Source of the DNA: Novosphingobium sediminicola
GTDB lineage: Bacteria > Pseudomonadota > Alphaproteobacteria > Sphingomonadales > Sphingomonadaceae
Length of the DNA: 64,000 bases
Direction of reading: 5' to 3'
Assembly (NCBI RefSeq): GCF_014196525.1
Contig: NZ_JACIDX010000007.1
Location: 1-64,000 of the forward strand
In this document: in pieces, positions 1 to 8,215 of the stretch
Layout of the letters: each line of letters starts with the position of its first letter
Numbering within the stretch: the stretch's first letter is position 1
The notes under the pieces: generated by a model
What the model was told of the DNA's origin: nothing
The model's database searches: none
What the model saw: the letters and a program-made list of their open reading frames with translations, nothing else
Program-made: the position numbers and the translations under genes

Positions 1-98
1 GCTCAGTTCGCTGTTCTCTTCGGCGATCGTTTCGTTCGGGCCATGGCGGCCTGATGTTCAACCGCCGCCCCGTACACGGAATTCCTGACACTCCCCGC

Positions 99-198
99 CG
101 CAGGCGATAAATTGCCCAAGGCTGCGTCTGACACAAAACGCCGAACCTCACGCACAGCATAGACAGTATCGGGAGCGCGAGTGTCATGACCCTCGCAC
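99..198. repeat. Composite 3'-end element, copy 1 (partial C module plus D module)
   Basis: This spacer ends exactly at the stop codon of the Nudix gene. Positions 121-198 match the D module of the copies at 8.4 kb and 41.4 kb: the shared core runs from GTCTGACACAAAACG through GACAGTA-CGGGAGCGC to an inverted repeat at 177-196 (GCGAGTGTC/GACCCTCGC, one mismatch). Upstream at about 99-108 only the 3' half of the C hairpin (CGCCGCAGGC) is recognisable, so this copy is degenerate or truncated. It probably acts at the 3' end of the minus-strand transcript. Function is inferred only from position and repetition. Confidence 0.75.
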
Positions 199-702
199 CT
201 ATCCCTCTTGCCCTTCCCCCAACACCCAAACCTCAATCCGCCCCCGCAAGGCAGGCAACAGATCCTCTGGCAGATCGTCAGGGGCAAAGAACACCGCATG
301 GGTGATTTCGCGAAGGTCGGGTCGGGGCGTGCCGAGGCATTGGCCGATCACGATATGCACCTTGTTGCCCGCGCCATGCAGGGTGTCCTGCGCGACATCG
401 GCCAATCGCGGATTCGTCAGGCCGCAGCCCAGTTCTTCGAACAATTCGCGCAAGGCGGCTCGGATCGGGTCCTCGCCGCGTTTCATGCCGCCGCCCGGCG
501 GCATCCAGTCGGGCGAGCCATAGGAGTGGCGCACCAGCAGCACGCGCCCGGCCTCGTCGAGGGCGAGGATGCGGCAGCCTTCGAGGCTGGGCCGCCGGAC
601 CCGCCACCATGCCTTGCGCACCCGATGGGCTCCGCGCAGCGCGATGCGGTGCAACGGGGCGGGCAGGTGCGCGAGGATGGCTTCGGCGATCAGATAAAGC
701 AT
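199..702 (-). CDS. Nudix (MutT-type) hydrolase
   Basis: This 167-residue protein carries a Nudix box at residues 71-93: Gly71, Glu77, the REL at 85-87, the two Glu at 89-90 and Gly92 all fit the G-x5-E-x7-REU-x-EE-x-GU pattern, with Cys93 at the last hydrophobic position. Family members hydrolyse nucleoside diphosphates linked to another group, using Mg2+ bound by the box glutamates. The substrate cannot be read from the sequence. The roughly 45-residue N-terminal leader is basic and partly hydrophobic and precedes the Nudix fold. The gene starts 4 bases after the stop codon of pgl and is almost certainly cotranscribed with it. A repeat element follows its stop codon directly. Confidence 0.9.
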   Translation of the reverse strand: MLYLIAEAILAHLPAPLHRIALRGAHRVRKAWWRVRRPSLEGCRILALDEAGRVLLVRHSYGSPDWMPPGGGMKRGEDPIRAALRELFEELGCGLTNPRLADVAQDTLHGAGNKVHIVIGQCLGTPRPDLREITHAVFFAPDDLPEDLLPALRGRIEVWVLGEGQEG

Positions 703-706
703 GGCC

Positions 707-1327
707 TCATGTAAAGCATGTGGCGGGCGATTGCGCGGCCTTTAACAGACGGGCCACCGGCAGATCGTGTTCGCCCGCGATGGCGGCGCGCAGGATCGCT
801 TCCTTTTCGGCCCCGCGCGCCACGAACAGCAAGGCTTCGGTGGCGACAAGGCTGGGGATGGTCAGCGAGAGGCGGTCGAAGGGTGCTTCGGGCGGAAGGG
901 GATCGGGGGTCAGGCGCAGCACGCGCGCCGGGGCGTCGGGGCGGGGATCGGTATTGGGGAACAGGCTGGCGATATGGCCGTCGAGGCCCATGCCCAGCCA
1001 GACAAGCGCGAAATGCGGCGGCGCAGCATCTTCGACCAGCGGCACGATGCGCGCGCCCAAAGGTTCGAGCGCGGCGCGGATGCGGCCGACATTCGAGGCC
1101 GGATGATCATCGGGCACAACGCGGTCATCGCCGGGCCAAATCGCGATTCGATCAAAGGGCAGGCCCTGCCGCGCCAGTTCGGCAAGGATCGGGAATGGAG
1201 TCGACCCACCAGGCAGTGAAATGGCAATTTCGCCAGTGTGTGCTGCAAGTGCGTTCAACAGATGCTGGGCTAGCCAGTCGGCGATGGCGCTGTCGCTGGC
1301 GCCTTGGTTGATGGTGATGTCGGCCAT
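707..1327 (-). CDS. pgl: 6-phosphogluconolactonase
   Basis: The 206-residue product belongs to the 6PGL/glucosamine-6-phosphate isomerase family. It would hydrolyse 6-phosphoglucono-1,5-lactone to 6-phosphogluconate in the cytosol, feeding the pentose phosphate or Entner-Doudoroff route. Visible family motifs are SLPGGSTP near residue 38, WPGDDRVV, and GMGLDGHIASLFP around residue 131, which holds the catalytic region. I chose the ATG at 1327 because homology begins at MADITINQ; the in-frame ATG at 1393 would add 22 unrelated residues. Zwf and edd are not adjacent, which is unusual since the three often cluster. The Nudix gene lies 4 bases downstream. Confidence 0.92.
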   Translation of the reverse strand: MADITINQGASDSAIADWLAQHLLNALAAHTGEIAISLPGGSTPFPILAELARQGLPFDRIAIWPGDDRVVPDDHPASNVGRIRAALEPLGARIVPLVEDAAPPHFALVWLGMGLDGHIASLFPNTDPRPDAPARVLRLTPDPLPPEAPFDRLSLTIPSLVATEALLFVARGAEKEAILRAAIAGEHDLPVARLLKAAQSPATCFT

Positions 1328-1679
1328 CGATGTTGAATAGCAAACGCGGGCGGCAAGGGCAAAGCGGAGACAAAGCGATGCAATCCTATGCATCTGCGCA
1401 TAAATCGGTGAACATGCCTAAGTAGGCGAGCCAGATTTTGCTAATGTTTGCCCGGAAACCGGCGATAGCGGTCCGGCCGGTGTTCATAATGGTAAATCCA
1501 TGCAATTGATTGTGTTAATGCCCGCGGGACCTATTGAACAAAGTGCAAACTCCGTATCTTTTACTATGAGCACCGTAAGATCATAAAAATCAGAAAGCGA
1601 TAGATTTTCTTCATGCGGAATTTCGGTCCGGCAATGAAACCCCGGACCTTTGTTTCGCACCTGATCTAATCGGGGGCTT
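1328..1679. other. Divergent intergenic region between pgl and the response regulator
   Basis: This 350-base stretch should hold the outward promoters of both pgl and the response regulator. From about 1490 to 1620 it is clearly more AT-rich than its surroundings. I looked for an EcfG-type general-stress promoter (GGAAC then CGTT about 16-17 bases on) and found only poor matches. No convincing small gene or RNA is visible. Confidence 0.5.
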
Positions 1680-1691
1680 ATGGAGGAAGTA

Positions 1692-2183
1692 ATGCTGGTT
1701 GAGCATGTTTTGAACGATCGTCTTTCTGATATCGCCGAAAAGGAGCCTAATCCCGAAGCAAGCCCCAATCCTGTTCAGGAAAAGATCGTCGATAAGGATG
1801 AAGCACGGGTCGATATTCTTCTGGTCGAAGATGACGACGCCGATGCCTACATCATCCTTGAGGCGCTCAAGAACATCCCCAAGGTCAAATCGGTCGTGAG
1901 GGCGATTGACGGGGTTGAGGCTTTGGAAATCGTCGATGCGCGCAATTTTGTGCCGCATCTGGCGCTGGTTGATCTTTCGATGCCGCGCAAGAACGGCTTT
2001 GCCCTGCTGGCCGAGCTGAAGGCGCGGATTCAGGTGGATTTTCCCTCGGTGGTGCTGACATCATCGCATGCGGAAATGGATGTGTTTCGCGCGGGCAAGA
2101 ATGGCGCGTGGAAATACATCACCAAGAAGGACAAGATCCACATGATGACGCAGTCGCTGCGCCGCATCGTCAAGAAGATCTGA
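1692..2183 (+). CDS. Orphan single-domain response regulator
   Basis: The 163-residue protein is a receiver domain with an unusual N-terminal extension of about 38 residues and no output domain. The acidic triad DDD follows LLVE, the phosphoacceptor Asp94 sits in LVDLSMPRKNG, and the conserved Thr/Ser (LTSSH) and Lys (ITKKD) are present. It resembles the Rcp1-type regulators that pair with bacteriophytochromes or other kinases, but no kinase is adjacent. The start is placed at 1692 because GGAGG at 1682-1686 lies five bases upstream; the ATG at 1680 overlaps that site. A strong terminator follows. The partner is unknown. Confidence 0.88.
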   Translation: MLVEHVLNDRLSDIAEKEPNPEASPNPVQEKIVDKDEARVDILLVEDDDADAYIILEALKNIPKVKSVVRAIDGVEALEIVDARNFVPHLALVDLSMPRKNGFALLAELKARIQVDFPSVVLTSSHAEMDVFRAGKNGAWKYITKKDKIHMMTQSLRRIVKKI

Positions 2184-2197
2184 TTTTTCTCAAGAAC

Positions 2198-2235
2198 GGC
2201 TCTGCCCGCGGGGCGGCGGGCAGAGCCGGTTTTTT
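2198..2235. terminator. Bidirectional intrinsic terminator between the response regulator and dps
   Basis: A perfect 12-bp stem (GGCTCTGCCCGC at 2198-2209 with its complement at 2216-2227) and a 6-base loop are followed by a run of six T at 2230-2235. It serves the plus-strand response regulator. Because it directly abuts the dps stop codon, it probably also folds at the 3' end of the dps transcript. Confidence 0.9.
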
Positions 2236-2689
2236 ACCCCAGCAGGCTGGAAAGAAACCACACGCGGGTTTCGGCCTGATCGGTCCAGTCATCGGCCAGC
2301 CCGTCGGTGGCATTGTCGCCCGCGGCCCCGGCGGCGGACTTGACCTCGCGGATCGCCTCAACAAGGCGGCCGTTGTCATCGCGCAATTCGGCAATCATTT
2401 CGGCGGCGGCAAGATCCGCGCGCGGCTGATCGGCAATGCGCGAGGCCGCGGTGATCGCGCCGATCCCGGTCAGCGTTGCGCCGCCATTCTTGCGGACCCT
2501 TTCGGCCACAATATCGGTCAGCGCAAAAATCTCGCCCGCCTGCTGATCAAACAGCAGATGCAGATCGTGAAACTGCGGCCCCTTGACATGCCAATGAAAA
2601 TTCTTGGTTTTCAGATAGAGCGTGAAGAGATCGGCCAGCAGGCCGTTGAGGCTGTGGGTGAGGGCGGTCTTGGTGTTGTGGTCGTTCAT
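2234..2689 (-). CDS. dps: Dps-family DNA-protecting ferritin
   Basis: The 151-residue protein is a Dps mini-ferritin, which forms a dodecamer that oxidises and stores iron and protects DNA during starvation and oxidative stress. All five intersubunit ferroxidase ligands seem to be kept: His32, His44, Asp48, Asp59 and Glu63, within FHWHVKG and LHLLFDQQAGEI. I chose the second Met (2689) because AAGGG lies at a normal ribosome-binding distance upstream of it; the Met at 2698 has that sequence touching the codon. It is convergent with the response regulator across a shared terminator. No OxyR or EcfG site could be identified upstream. Confidence 0.93.
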   Translation of the reverse strand: MNDHNTKTALTHSLNGLLADLFTLYLKTKNFHWHVKGPQFHDLHLLFDQQAGEIFALTDIVAERVRKNGGATLTGIGAITAASRIADQPRADLAAAEMIAELRDDNGRLVEAIREVKSAAGAAGDNATDGLADDWTDQAETRVWFLSSLLG

Positions 2690-2840
2690 CTTGCGCATCC
2701 CTTGCTGAATTGCAGGCCTCGCAGCATCGCGGCCTTGCTGTGTTAAGGGCTGTCTAGCGCGTTTGGTTCAATTGGAAAAATGGATCAATGCGGGGAGTGT
2801 AATTGGGTATGGCGATTTATCTGCCATCGCAGAAATCGCA

Positions 2841-3410
2841 CTATCCGTTAAATCCCAACCAGATCCACGCGGAAAGCCCCAATCCCAGCCCCAGCAGCAC
2901 CGCGCCCGCCCAGCGCCGGATCTGGACAATTCCGCCCTGCGCGTCCAGCATCGTCTCCGCAGCGAGCCAACCCAGCAACAGCGCAAAGCCCGTGCCCACC
3001 GCGCCGCCTGCCGCCGCCGGGATCGGCGCATCGCCCACCAGCGCCACGGCCAGCACGATAAAGCGCGCCGCATCAGCAGCCTGATGCATCAGCAAAACCA
3101 GCGCGGCGGCGAAGAGCGAGCGGGTCGGTTCCTTGGCCTTGAAGCCGGGGCGAAAGATCAAAGCCTCGGCTCCGGCCGCGATCAGCGCGAAACAGGCCAG
3201 CACCAGCCGCGCGGGATAGGTCATCTGCGCGGCCATTTCGCCCGAAAACCATGCTGCAAATGCACAGGCCAGCGCGCCCGTGATCGCCCCCATCATCAGC
3301 AATCCGCCGTGCCGCCCCAGCCGCGCGGTCAGCGCCGCCGCCAGCATCTGATCGCGCGCGCCGATCCCGGCCAGAAAGCAGCCCAGCATGGCCCATAAGG
3401 CGGCGTTCAC
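2841..3410 (-). CDS. GDT1/TMEM165-like membrane protein with degenerate ion motifs
   Basis: The 189-residue protein has about six hydrophobic segments in two similar halves, as in the UPF0016 (GDT1/TMEM165) cation/proton antiporter family. The first repeat LAGIGARDQMLAAALTAR lines up with the family signature ExGDKTQ, and the second, MHQAADAARFIVLAVAL, lies where the second signature is expected. The acidic residues that bind the cation are largely missing in both (Gly-Ile-Gly-Ala-Arg-Asp in the first). It may therefore have lost or altered transport. Its ATG overlaps the stop codon of the haemoglobin gene by four bases (ATGA), which implies translational coupling. Confidence 0.65.
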   Translation of the reverse strand: MNAALWAMLGCFLAGIGARDQMLAAALTARLGRHGGLLMMGAITGALACAFAAWFSGEMAAQMTYPARLVLACFALIAAGAEALIFRPGFKAKEPTRSLFAAALVLLMHQAADAARFIVLAVALVGDAPIPAAAGGAVGTGFALLLGWLAAETMLDAQGGIVQIRRWAGAVLLGLGLGLSAWIWLGFNG

Positions 3411-3784
3411 TCGAAAATCGCTTTCTGCATCACGGCGCCGATGCGGCGCGCATGGGCCTGCAAGGCGGCGGCATCATCGGGCCCCATCACCTGCGCGGTG
3501 GAGGCGTCCCACAAGGCCAGCCAGCGCTCGAACATCGCGGGGGTCAACTCGTCCTTCATCGCGCGATGTACCGCGATCGGCGCGCCGCGATAGAGGCCGC
3601 GCCCGCGCAACTGCGTGACCCAAAAAGCGGTCAGCGCGCGGAAATGGTGCGGCCAGTCGGTGATCCGCGCAAAGACCGGGGCCAGCAGCGCATCCTGACG
3701 CGCCCGATCATAGAAATGTTCGACCAGGCGGGCCAGATCGGGGTGGCGGATCTGCGCCGGATGAAGGGGGGCGGATTGGGTCAC
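3407..3784 (-). CDS. Group III truncated haemoglobin
   Basis: The protein of about 125 residues matches group III truncated globins: LVEHFYDRAR, LLAPVFARITDWPHHF, LTAFWVTQLRGRGLYRG, then PIAVHRAM, which should carry the proximal haem-ligating His. These small haem proteins bind O2 or NO; their physiological role is mostly unsettled. I placed the start at a GTG (3784) because the upstream in-frame sequence, back to an ATG at 3853, is low-complexity and lies outside the fold; the ribosome-binding site is weak, so this choice is uncertain. The gene overlaps the GDT1-like gene by four bases and forms a two-gene operon with it. Confidence 0.87.
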   Translation of the reverse strand: MTQSAPLHPAQIRHPDLARLVEHFYDRARQDALLAPVFARITDWPHHFRALTAFWVTQLRGRGLYRGAPIAVHRAMKDELTPAMFERWLALWDASTAQVMGPDDAAALQAHARRIGAVMQKAIFE

Positions 3785-4182
3785 AACTGGCGGGCCTAGA
3801 CGGGGTTGGCCGCGATGGAAAGAGCCTGTTTGCATCGCGTCTCGCCCCGGCACACCGGAGCTTTTTCGCAGGCCACTCCATTCGTCGAAAGTGCTGTGCG
3901 CTTTGTCGCGGGACTATTGTCTACTTAGTGAATTGAGATATGAGTGCCAGAGTCGTCCTGAAGCAGGCGGGGCGATGTTGGCAATGCTCGATGGGCGAAA
4001 TCTTGCATCAGGCGCATGGGTGCGAGGTTTCGCCTGTCTGGTTTTTCGTAAAACGCGTACCCAACCTTTTAGGTAATGCTCGTCGCGTCTGTCCCGGATT
4101 GGGACCACAATTTAACAAATCGCGCGATTCTGCGCCTCGGGGCAAGTGACAAGGGCGGGAATCGCGGTTAATCTGTGCGCCG
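3785..4182. other. Divergent intergenic region upstream of the haemoglobin and phosphatase genes
   Basis: About 400 bases separate two outward-facing genes. The part nearest the phosphatase (about 4040-4125) is AT-richer and probably contains its promoter. A 69-codon open frame at 3940-4149 has no ribosome-binding site and no family resemblance, so I did not call it. No RNA gene or clear operator is visible. Confidence 0.5.
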
Positions 4183-4656
4183 ATGGTGTCGGAAGCCTCA
4201 GTCCTTTTTGTCTGTTTGGGCAATATTTGCCGCTCGCCTTTGGCCGAGGGCGCTTTTCGCGCCGCTGCCTCGCGGGCGGGTTTTGCCGTGCATGTGGACT
4301 CGGCCGGCACCGGGGGCTGGCACATTGGCGAGGCGCCCGATCCGCGCGCCCGCGCCGAGGCTGCGCGGCATGGCGTTGACATCACCCGGTTGCGCGCGCG
4401 TCAGGTCGAACGCGCCGATTTCCAGCATTTCAGCCATATCGTCGCGCTGGATGAGGCCAATCTGGCCGATCTGCGCCGCCTTGCCCCGGCGGACGCGTCC
4501 GCCCGACTGACGCTGCTGCTCGATCATTTGCCGGGGCGCGAGGGCCATTCCGTGGCCGACCCCTATTACGGCGGTGTCGAGGATTTCGCCGCCGCATGGA
4601 GCGAAATCGCCGCCGCCGCCGAGGCGCTGGTCGATCATTTGCGCTGCGGGGCCTGA
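4183..4656 (+). CDS. Low-molecular-weight protein-tyrosine phosphatase
   Basis: The 157-residue cytosolic enzyme has the CX5R catalytic loop right at its start: VCLGNICRS with nucleophile Cys11 and Arg17. The DPYYGG motif late in the protein supplies the general-acid Asp. Such phosphatases act on tyrosine-phosphorylated proteins, and some regulate exopolysaccharide kinases. An arsenate-reductase role is less likely because no ars genes are near. It stands 70 bases before the AI-2E permease in the same direction. GTG at 4186 is an alternative start. Confidence 0.92.
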   Translation: MVSEASVLFVCLGNICRSPLAEGAFRAAASRAGFAVHVDSAGTGGWHIGEAPDPRARAEAARHGVDITRLRARQVERADFQHFSHIVALDEANLADLRRLAPADASARLTLLLDHLPGREGHSVADPYYGGVEDFAAAWSEIAAAAEALVDHLRCGA

Positions 4657-4725
4657 TAAATCTCGTGCCTTGGCCTGATGCTGTGGCATAAGCATCGGGA
4701 AATACGCCAATAGTAACGGGGCCCC

Positions 4726-5769
4726 ATGCGCGACGACGATTTGATTGCCTTTACCCGCAAGGCGCTGGCTTTGCTTTTCATCGTGGCGCTGGCGGCGCTG
4801 GTGGTGGAATTGTCCTATCTGCTTATACTGGTGTTTGCCTCGGTGGTGGTGGCCGTCGTGCTGCGCTCGCTGGCGGGGCATTTCGTGCGGCTGCGGCTGG
4901 GCAATGGTGCGTCGGTGGGGCTGGCGGTTCTCTCCTTGCTGGCGATTTTTGCGGGGCTGGGCTGGATGTTCGGCGGGCTGGTTTCGGGCCAGTTTGTCGA
5001 ACTGGGCCGCCAATTGCCGCAAGCGGTGGATGCCGCGCAGGCCTATCTCGACCATTGGCATATTGACTATAATCTGTCCGAAATGGCCAAGGTGGCGCGC
5101 GAGCAATTGTCTTCGATCTTTCAGCGGGCCAGCGGTTTTGTGATCTCGGTGGGCGGGGTGGTGGCCGATGTGGCGGTGGTGTTTGTGGGGGGCATTTTCT
5201 TTGCCGCCGACCCGGCGTTTTATCGCGGCGGGGTGCTGCGCCTGCTGCCGCGCTCGGTCGAAAGCCTGATGGCCGATGCGCTCGATGATTGCGGGCGCGG
5301 GCTGCAATTGTGGCTCAAGGGGCAGATGGTCTCCAGCCTGTTCATCGCCGCGCTGACGCTGGCGGGGCTGTTGCTGCTTGACGTGCCCTCGGCCTATGCT
5401 TTGGCGATTCTGGCCGGGGCCTTTGATTTCATTCCCTATCTGGGGCCGGTGCTGGCCGCGATTCCCGGCGTGCTGGTCGGCTTTTCGGCCAGTCCGACGA
5501 CAGGCCTGTGGACCATTGGCCTTTTCGTGCTGGTTCAGCAGATTCAGGGCCATGTGGTGCAACCGATGGTGCAGAAAAGCTCGGTCGATCTGCCCCCGGT
5601 CGTGCTGCTCTTCACCGTGATCGCCACGGGCACTTTGTTTGGGCCTCCGGGCGTGTTGCTGGCCGCGCCGATGACGATTGTCGGCTATATTCTGGTCCAG
5701 CATCTCTACATTGGCGCGATGCTGGGTCGCAGGCCCAAGCGGCCTGCCGGACCGCGCGAGCCCACCTGA
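4726..5769 (+). CDS. AI-2E/PerM-family membrane permease
   Basis: The 347-residue protein has about eight membrane segments in the arrangement of the AI-2E transporter (PerM, formerly UPF0118) family, with the typical late motif DFIPYLGPVLAAIPGVLV followed by QIQGHVVQPMVQ. Members export small molecules or act as Na+/H+ antiporters; the substrate here is unknown and no luxS-type context is present. It follows the phosphatase gene and may be cotranscribed with it. Nothing appears broken. Confidence 0.85.
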   Translation: MRDDDLIAFTRKALALLFIVALAALVVELSYLLILVFASVVVAVVLRSLAGHFVRLRLGNGASVGLAVLSLLAIFAGLGWMFGGLVSGQFVELGRQLPQAVDAAQAYLDHWHIDYNLSEMAKVAREQLSSIFQRASGFVISVGGVVADVAVVFVGGIFFAADPAFYRGGVLRLLPRSVESLMADALDDCGRGLQLWLKGQMVSSLFIAALTLAGLLLLDVPSAYALAILAGAFDFIPYLGPVLAAIPGVLVGFSASPTTGLWTIGLFVLVQQIQGHVVQPMVQKSSVDLPPVVLLFTVIATGTLFGPPGVLLAAPMTIVGYILVQHLYIGAMLGRRPKRPAGPREPT

Positions 5770-5801
5770 ATCAGCTTTCATGTTGCGCCTTGGCAACGCT
5801 T

Positions 5802-5858
5802 TTGCGGGCTTTTTCGGTGCGCCTATAATTCAAAGTTGAAAGGCGGTTCACCTTTCAA
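5802..5858 (+). promoter_or_regulatory. Promoter with inverted repeat upstream of TonB receptor 1
   Basis: A perfect TATAAT lies at 5824-5829, with TTTGCG at 5802-5807 about 16 bases upstream as a plausible -35 element. Immediately downstream is an 8-bp perfect inverted repeat, TTGAAAGG at 5836-5843 and CCTTTCAA at 5851-5858, separated by 7 bases. It covers the expected transcription start. It could be an operator or a 5' hairpin in the receptor mRNA. Confidence 0.55.
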
Positions 5859-5910
5859 TATTGTCCCCTTCAGACGCCGGCGCAAAAGATCGCCGCGCAA
5901 GGAGAGGAAC

Positions 5911-8202
5911 ATGGCCCTGAACGCCCGCAACAGCCTTCGTCCGTTCACCGCAATCCTATTTGCCAGCGCGGCCATCGGCGCGCTGCCTGCGCCCGCTCTG
6001 GCCCAACAGGGCGCGAGCAATGGCGACATCATCGTCACCGCCCGCCGCCGCAACGAATCGCTGAACAGCGTTCCCATCACCATGACCGCGCTGACCGGCG
6101 ACCAATTGGCCGCCAAGGGCTTTGCCGACATCACCTCGCTGGCCGATGAAGTGCCCAACGTGACGCTGGAGCCTTCGCGCGGGACCAACTCGACGCTCTC
6201 GGCCTTCATCCGCGGCGTGGGTCAGCAGGACCCCGTTTCCGGCTTTGAACAGGGCGTCGGCATCTATTTGGATGATGTCTATCTCAACCGCCCGCAGGCC
6301 GCGGTGCTGGACATCTATGATGTCGAACGCGTCGAGGTGCTGCGCGGACCGCAGGGCACGCTGTATGGCCGCAACACGATTGGCGGCGCGATCAAATATG
6401 TCACCAAGAAGATCGACGACAAGCTGCATCTGGGCCTGCGCGGCACCTATGGCAGCTATGATCAGGCCGATGGTGTGGCCACGATCAGCAGCCCGATCAC
6501 CAAGGACGGCTTGATCCGCGCCAGCGGCACGCTGGCCCGCCTGACGCGCGGCGGGTTTGGTAAAAACCTGACCACGGGCCTGTCGAATTATAACAAGGAC
6601 ATCTGGGCCGGGCGCGGCACTCTGGAGGTCCATGGCGACAAGATCTTCGCCCGCCTGACGGGCGATTACACGCATGACATGTCGAACCCGCGCGGCGGCC
6701 ACCGCGAAATTCCGGGCCAGTACAGCGGCGCGCCGGTGCTGGCCAATGTGTTCGACACGCAGGCGGGGCTGAACAGCCCCAAGCAGGATGTGAAGGCATG
6801 GGGCTGGTCCCTCTTCCTTGAGGCCAAGCCGAGCGAGGCGTTGACGCTGCGTTCGATCACGGCCTTCCGTAAGGACGATTCGGCCTCGCCCATCGACTTT
6901 GACGCGACCGCCTCGCAGGACGTCGATGTTCCGGCCTATTATCGCAATAAGCAATGGAGTCAGGAGCTTCAGGTGCTTTACAGCAAGGGCCGGTTCAACG
7001 GTATGGCGGGGTTCTATTACCTCTATGCCACCGCGCTGACCCAGTTTGACGTGCGCCTGTTTACGACCGTTGCGGGCCTGACCGCCTATACCGACGCCAA
7101 TATCCGCACCGACACGATGGCCGGTTTCGTCAACATGTCCTATGACATCACCGACCAGATCAGTATCGAGGCAGGCGGGCGCTATACCTGGGACAAGCGC
7201 TATGCCCAGATCCTGCGCCAGAATTACGTGGGCGGGGGTTCGCCCACCTTTGGCGGGGCGGGCACCGCATCGGGCGCGGCCAGCACCAATTTCCTGGGCA
7301 GCGCCAGCTATACCAAATTCACCCCGCGCGTATCGCTCAACTGGAAGCCGGACTCGAACAACACGATCTATGCCAGCTTCAGCCAGGGCTTCAAGGGCGG
7401 CGGGTTTGACCCGCGCGGCGTGGGCGTCAATGCGCCCGCCGGTGTGACACAGGGCCAATATCTCAGCTTCCGCCCGGAAAAGGTGGACAGCTATGAAATC
7501 GGCCTAAAGACTCGTCTGTTCGATCGGAAACTGGCGCTCAATCTGGCCGCATTCCGCATGGATTACACCGATGTGCAGATCCCCGGTTCGGTGGCCTGCA
7601 CGGTGGGCGGCCTGCCCAGCTTCTGCGGCGTGGTGTCCAATGCGGGCAAGGCGCGGATGCAGGGCGTGGAGGCCGAGGGTAAGCTCAAGCTGGGCGCGCT
7701 CTCGCTCAATGGTTCGCTGGGCTATATCGACGCCAAGTATCTGCAATATATCACGTTGATCGCCGGGGCGCCCACCGATGTGGCCGCCAACCGCAAGGTG
7801 CAGAACACGCCCGCATGGACCGGCAATGCCTCGGCCTCCTATGCGATCCCTGTGCCCGCCGGTTCGCTCGACCTGTCAGGCGGCGTTTCGTGGAAAAGCA
7901 CCACCTATCAGTTCGAAGTACCCAACCCCTATCTCGATCAGCCCGCCTATGCGCTCTTTGACGCCAGCCTCGTCTACCGCGCGCCCGGTGGCCGCTGGAC
8001 GCTGGGCGTCTATGGCAAAAATCTGGCCGACAAGCGCTATAAGACCTCGGGCTATACCTATGTCGCGGCCAATGCCACCACCGGCGCGCTGACCTATACC
8101 GGGGCGGGCAATCTGATCCCCACGCTGGGCAAGGAAGGCGTGCTGACCACCTATTGGGGCAATCCGCGGCAGGTGTTTGCGACGGCTACGGTGAATTTTT
8201 AA
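5911..8202 (+). CDS. TonB-dependent outer-membrane receptor 1
   Basis: The 763-residue precursor has a Sec signal peptide (about residues 1-33, ending PAPALAQ), a TonB-box-like DIIVTARRR, a plug domain (about 45-155, with RVEVLRGPQGTLYGRNTIGGAI) and a 22-strand-type barrel ending in the aromatic residue of TATVNF. It would import a large or scarce ligand with energy from TonB-ExbBD. The ATG at 5911 is preceded by AAGGAGAG; the upstream in-frame ATG at 5836 is out of context. No STN domain means no FecIR-type signalling. Downstream, on the other strand, lie a hydrolase and a TetR regulator, then an MFS carrier. The ligand cannot be told. Confidence 0.93.
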   Translation: MALNARNSLRPFTAILFASAAIGALPAPALAQQGASNGDIIVTARRRNESLNSVPITMTALTGDQLAAKGFADITSLADEVPNVTLEPSRGTNSTLSAFIRGVGQQDPVSGFEQGVGIYLDDVYLNRPQAAVLDIYDVERVEVLRGPQGTLYGRNTIGGAIKYVTKKIDDKLHLGLRGTYGSYDQADGVATISSPITKDGLIRASGTLARLTRGGFGKNLTTGLSNYNKDIWAGRGTLEVHGDKIFARLTGDYTHDMSNPRGGHREIPGQYSGAPVLANVFDTQAGLNSPKQDVKAWGWSLFLEAKPSEALTLRSITAFRKDDSASPIDFDATASQDVDVPAYYRNKQWSQELQVLYSKGRFNGMAGFYYLYATALTQFDVRLFTTVAGLTAYTDANIRTDTMAGFVNMSYDITDQISIEAGGRYTWDKRYAQILRQNYVGGGSPTFGGAGTASGAASTNFLGSASYTKFTPRVSLNWKPDSNNTIYASFSQGFKGGGFDPRGVGVNAPAGVTQGQYLSFRPEKVDSYEIGLKTRLFDRKLALNLAAFRMDYTDVQIPGSVACTVGGLPSFCGVVSNAGKARMQGVEAEGKLKLGALSLNGSLGYIDAKYLQYITLIAGAPTDVAANRKVQNTPAWTGNASASYAIPVPAGSLDLSGGVSWKSTTYQFEVPNPYLDQPAYALFDASLVYRAPGGRWTLGVYGKNLADKRYKTSGYTYVAANATTGALTYTGAGNLIPTLGKEGVLTTYWGNPRQVFATATVNF

Positions 8203-8215
8203 AGGGATAGGGGGG

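Noticed and set aside
1..54. A plus-strand frame open from the left edge to a stop at 52-54, which could be the C-terminus of a gene.
   Set aside because: Only 17 codons are visible and nothing identifies them; open frames of this length are common by chance in GC-rich DNA.
1440..1600. Possible EcfG (general stress) promoter before the response regulator.
   Set aside because: GGAA and CGTA/TGTT fragments are present but not with the correct sequences and spacing.
3940..4149. A 69-codon plus-strand frame in the spacer before the phosphatase gene.
   Set aside because: It has no ribosome-binding site, no recognisable motif and an irregular codon choice.
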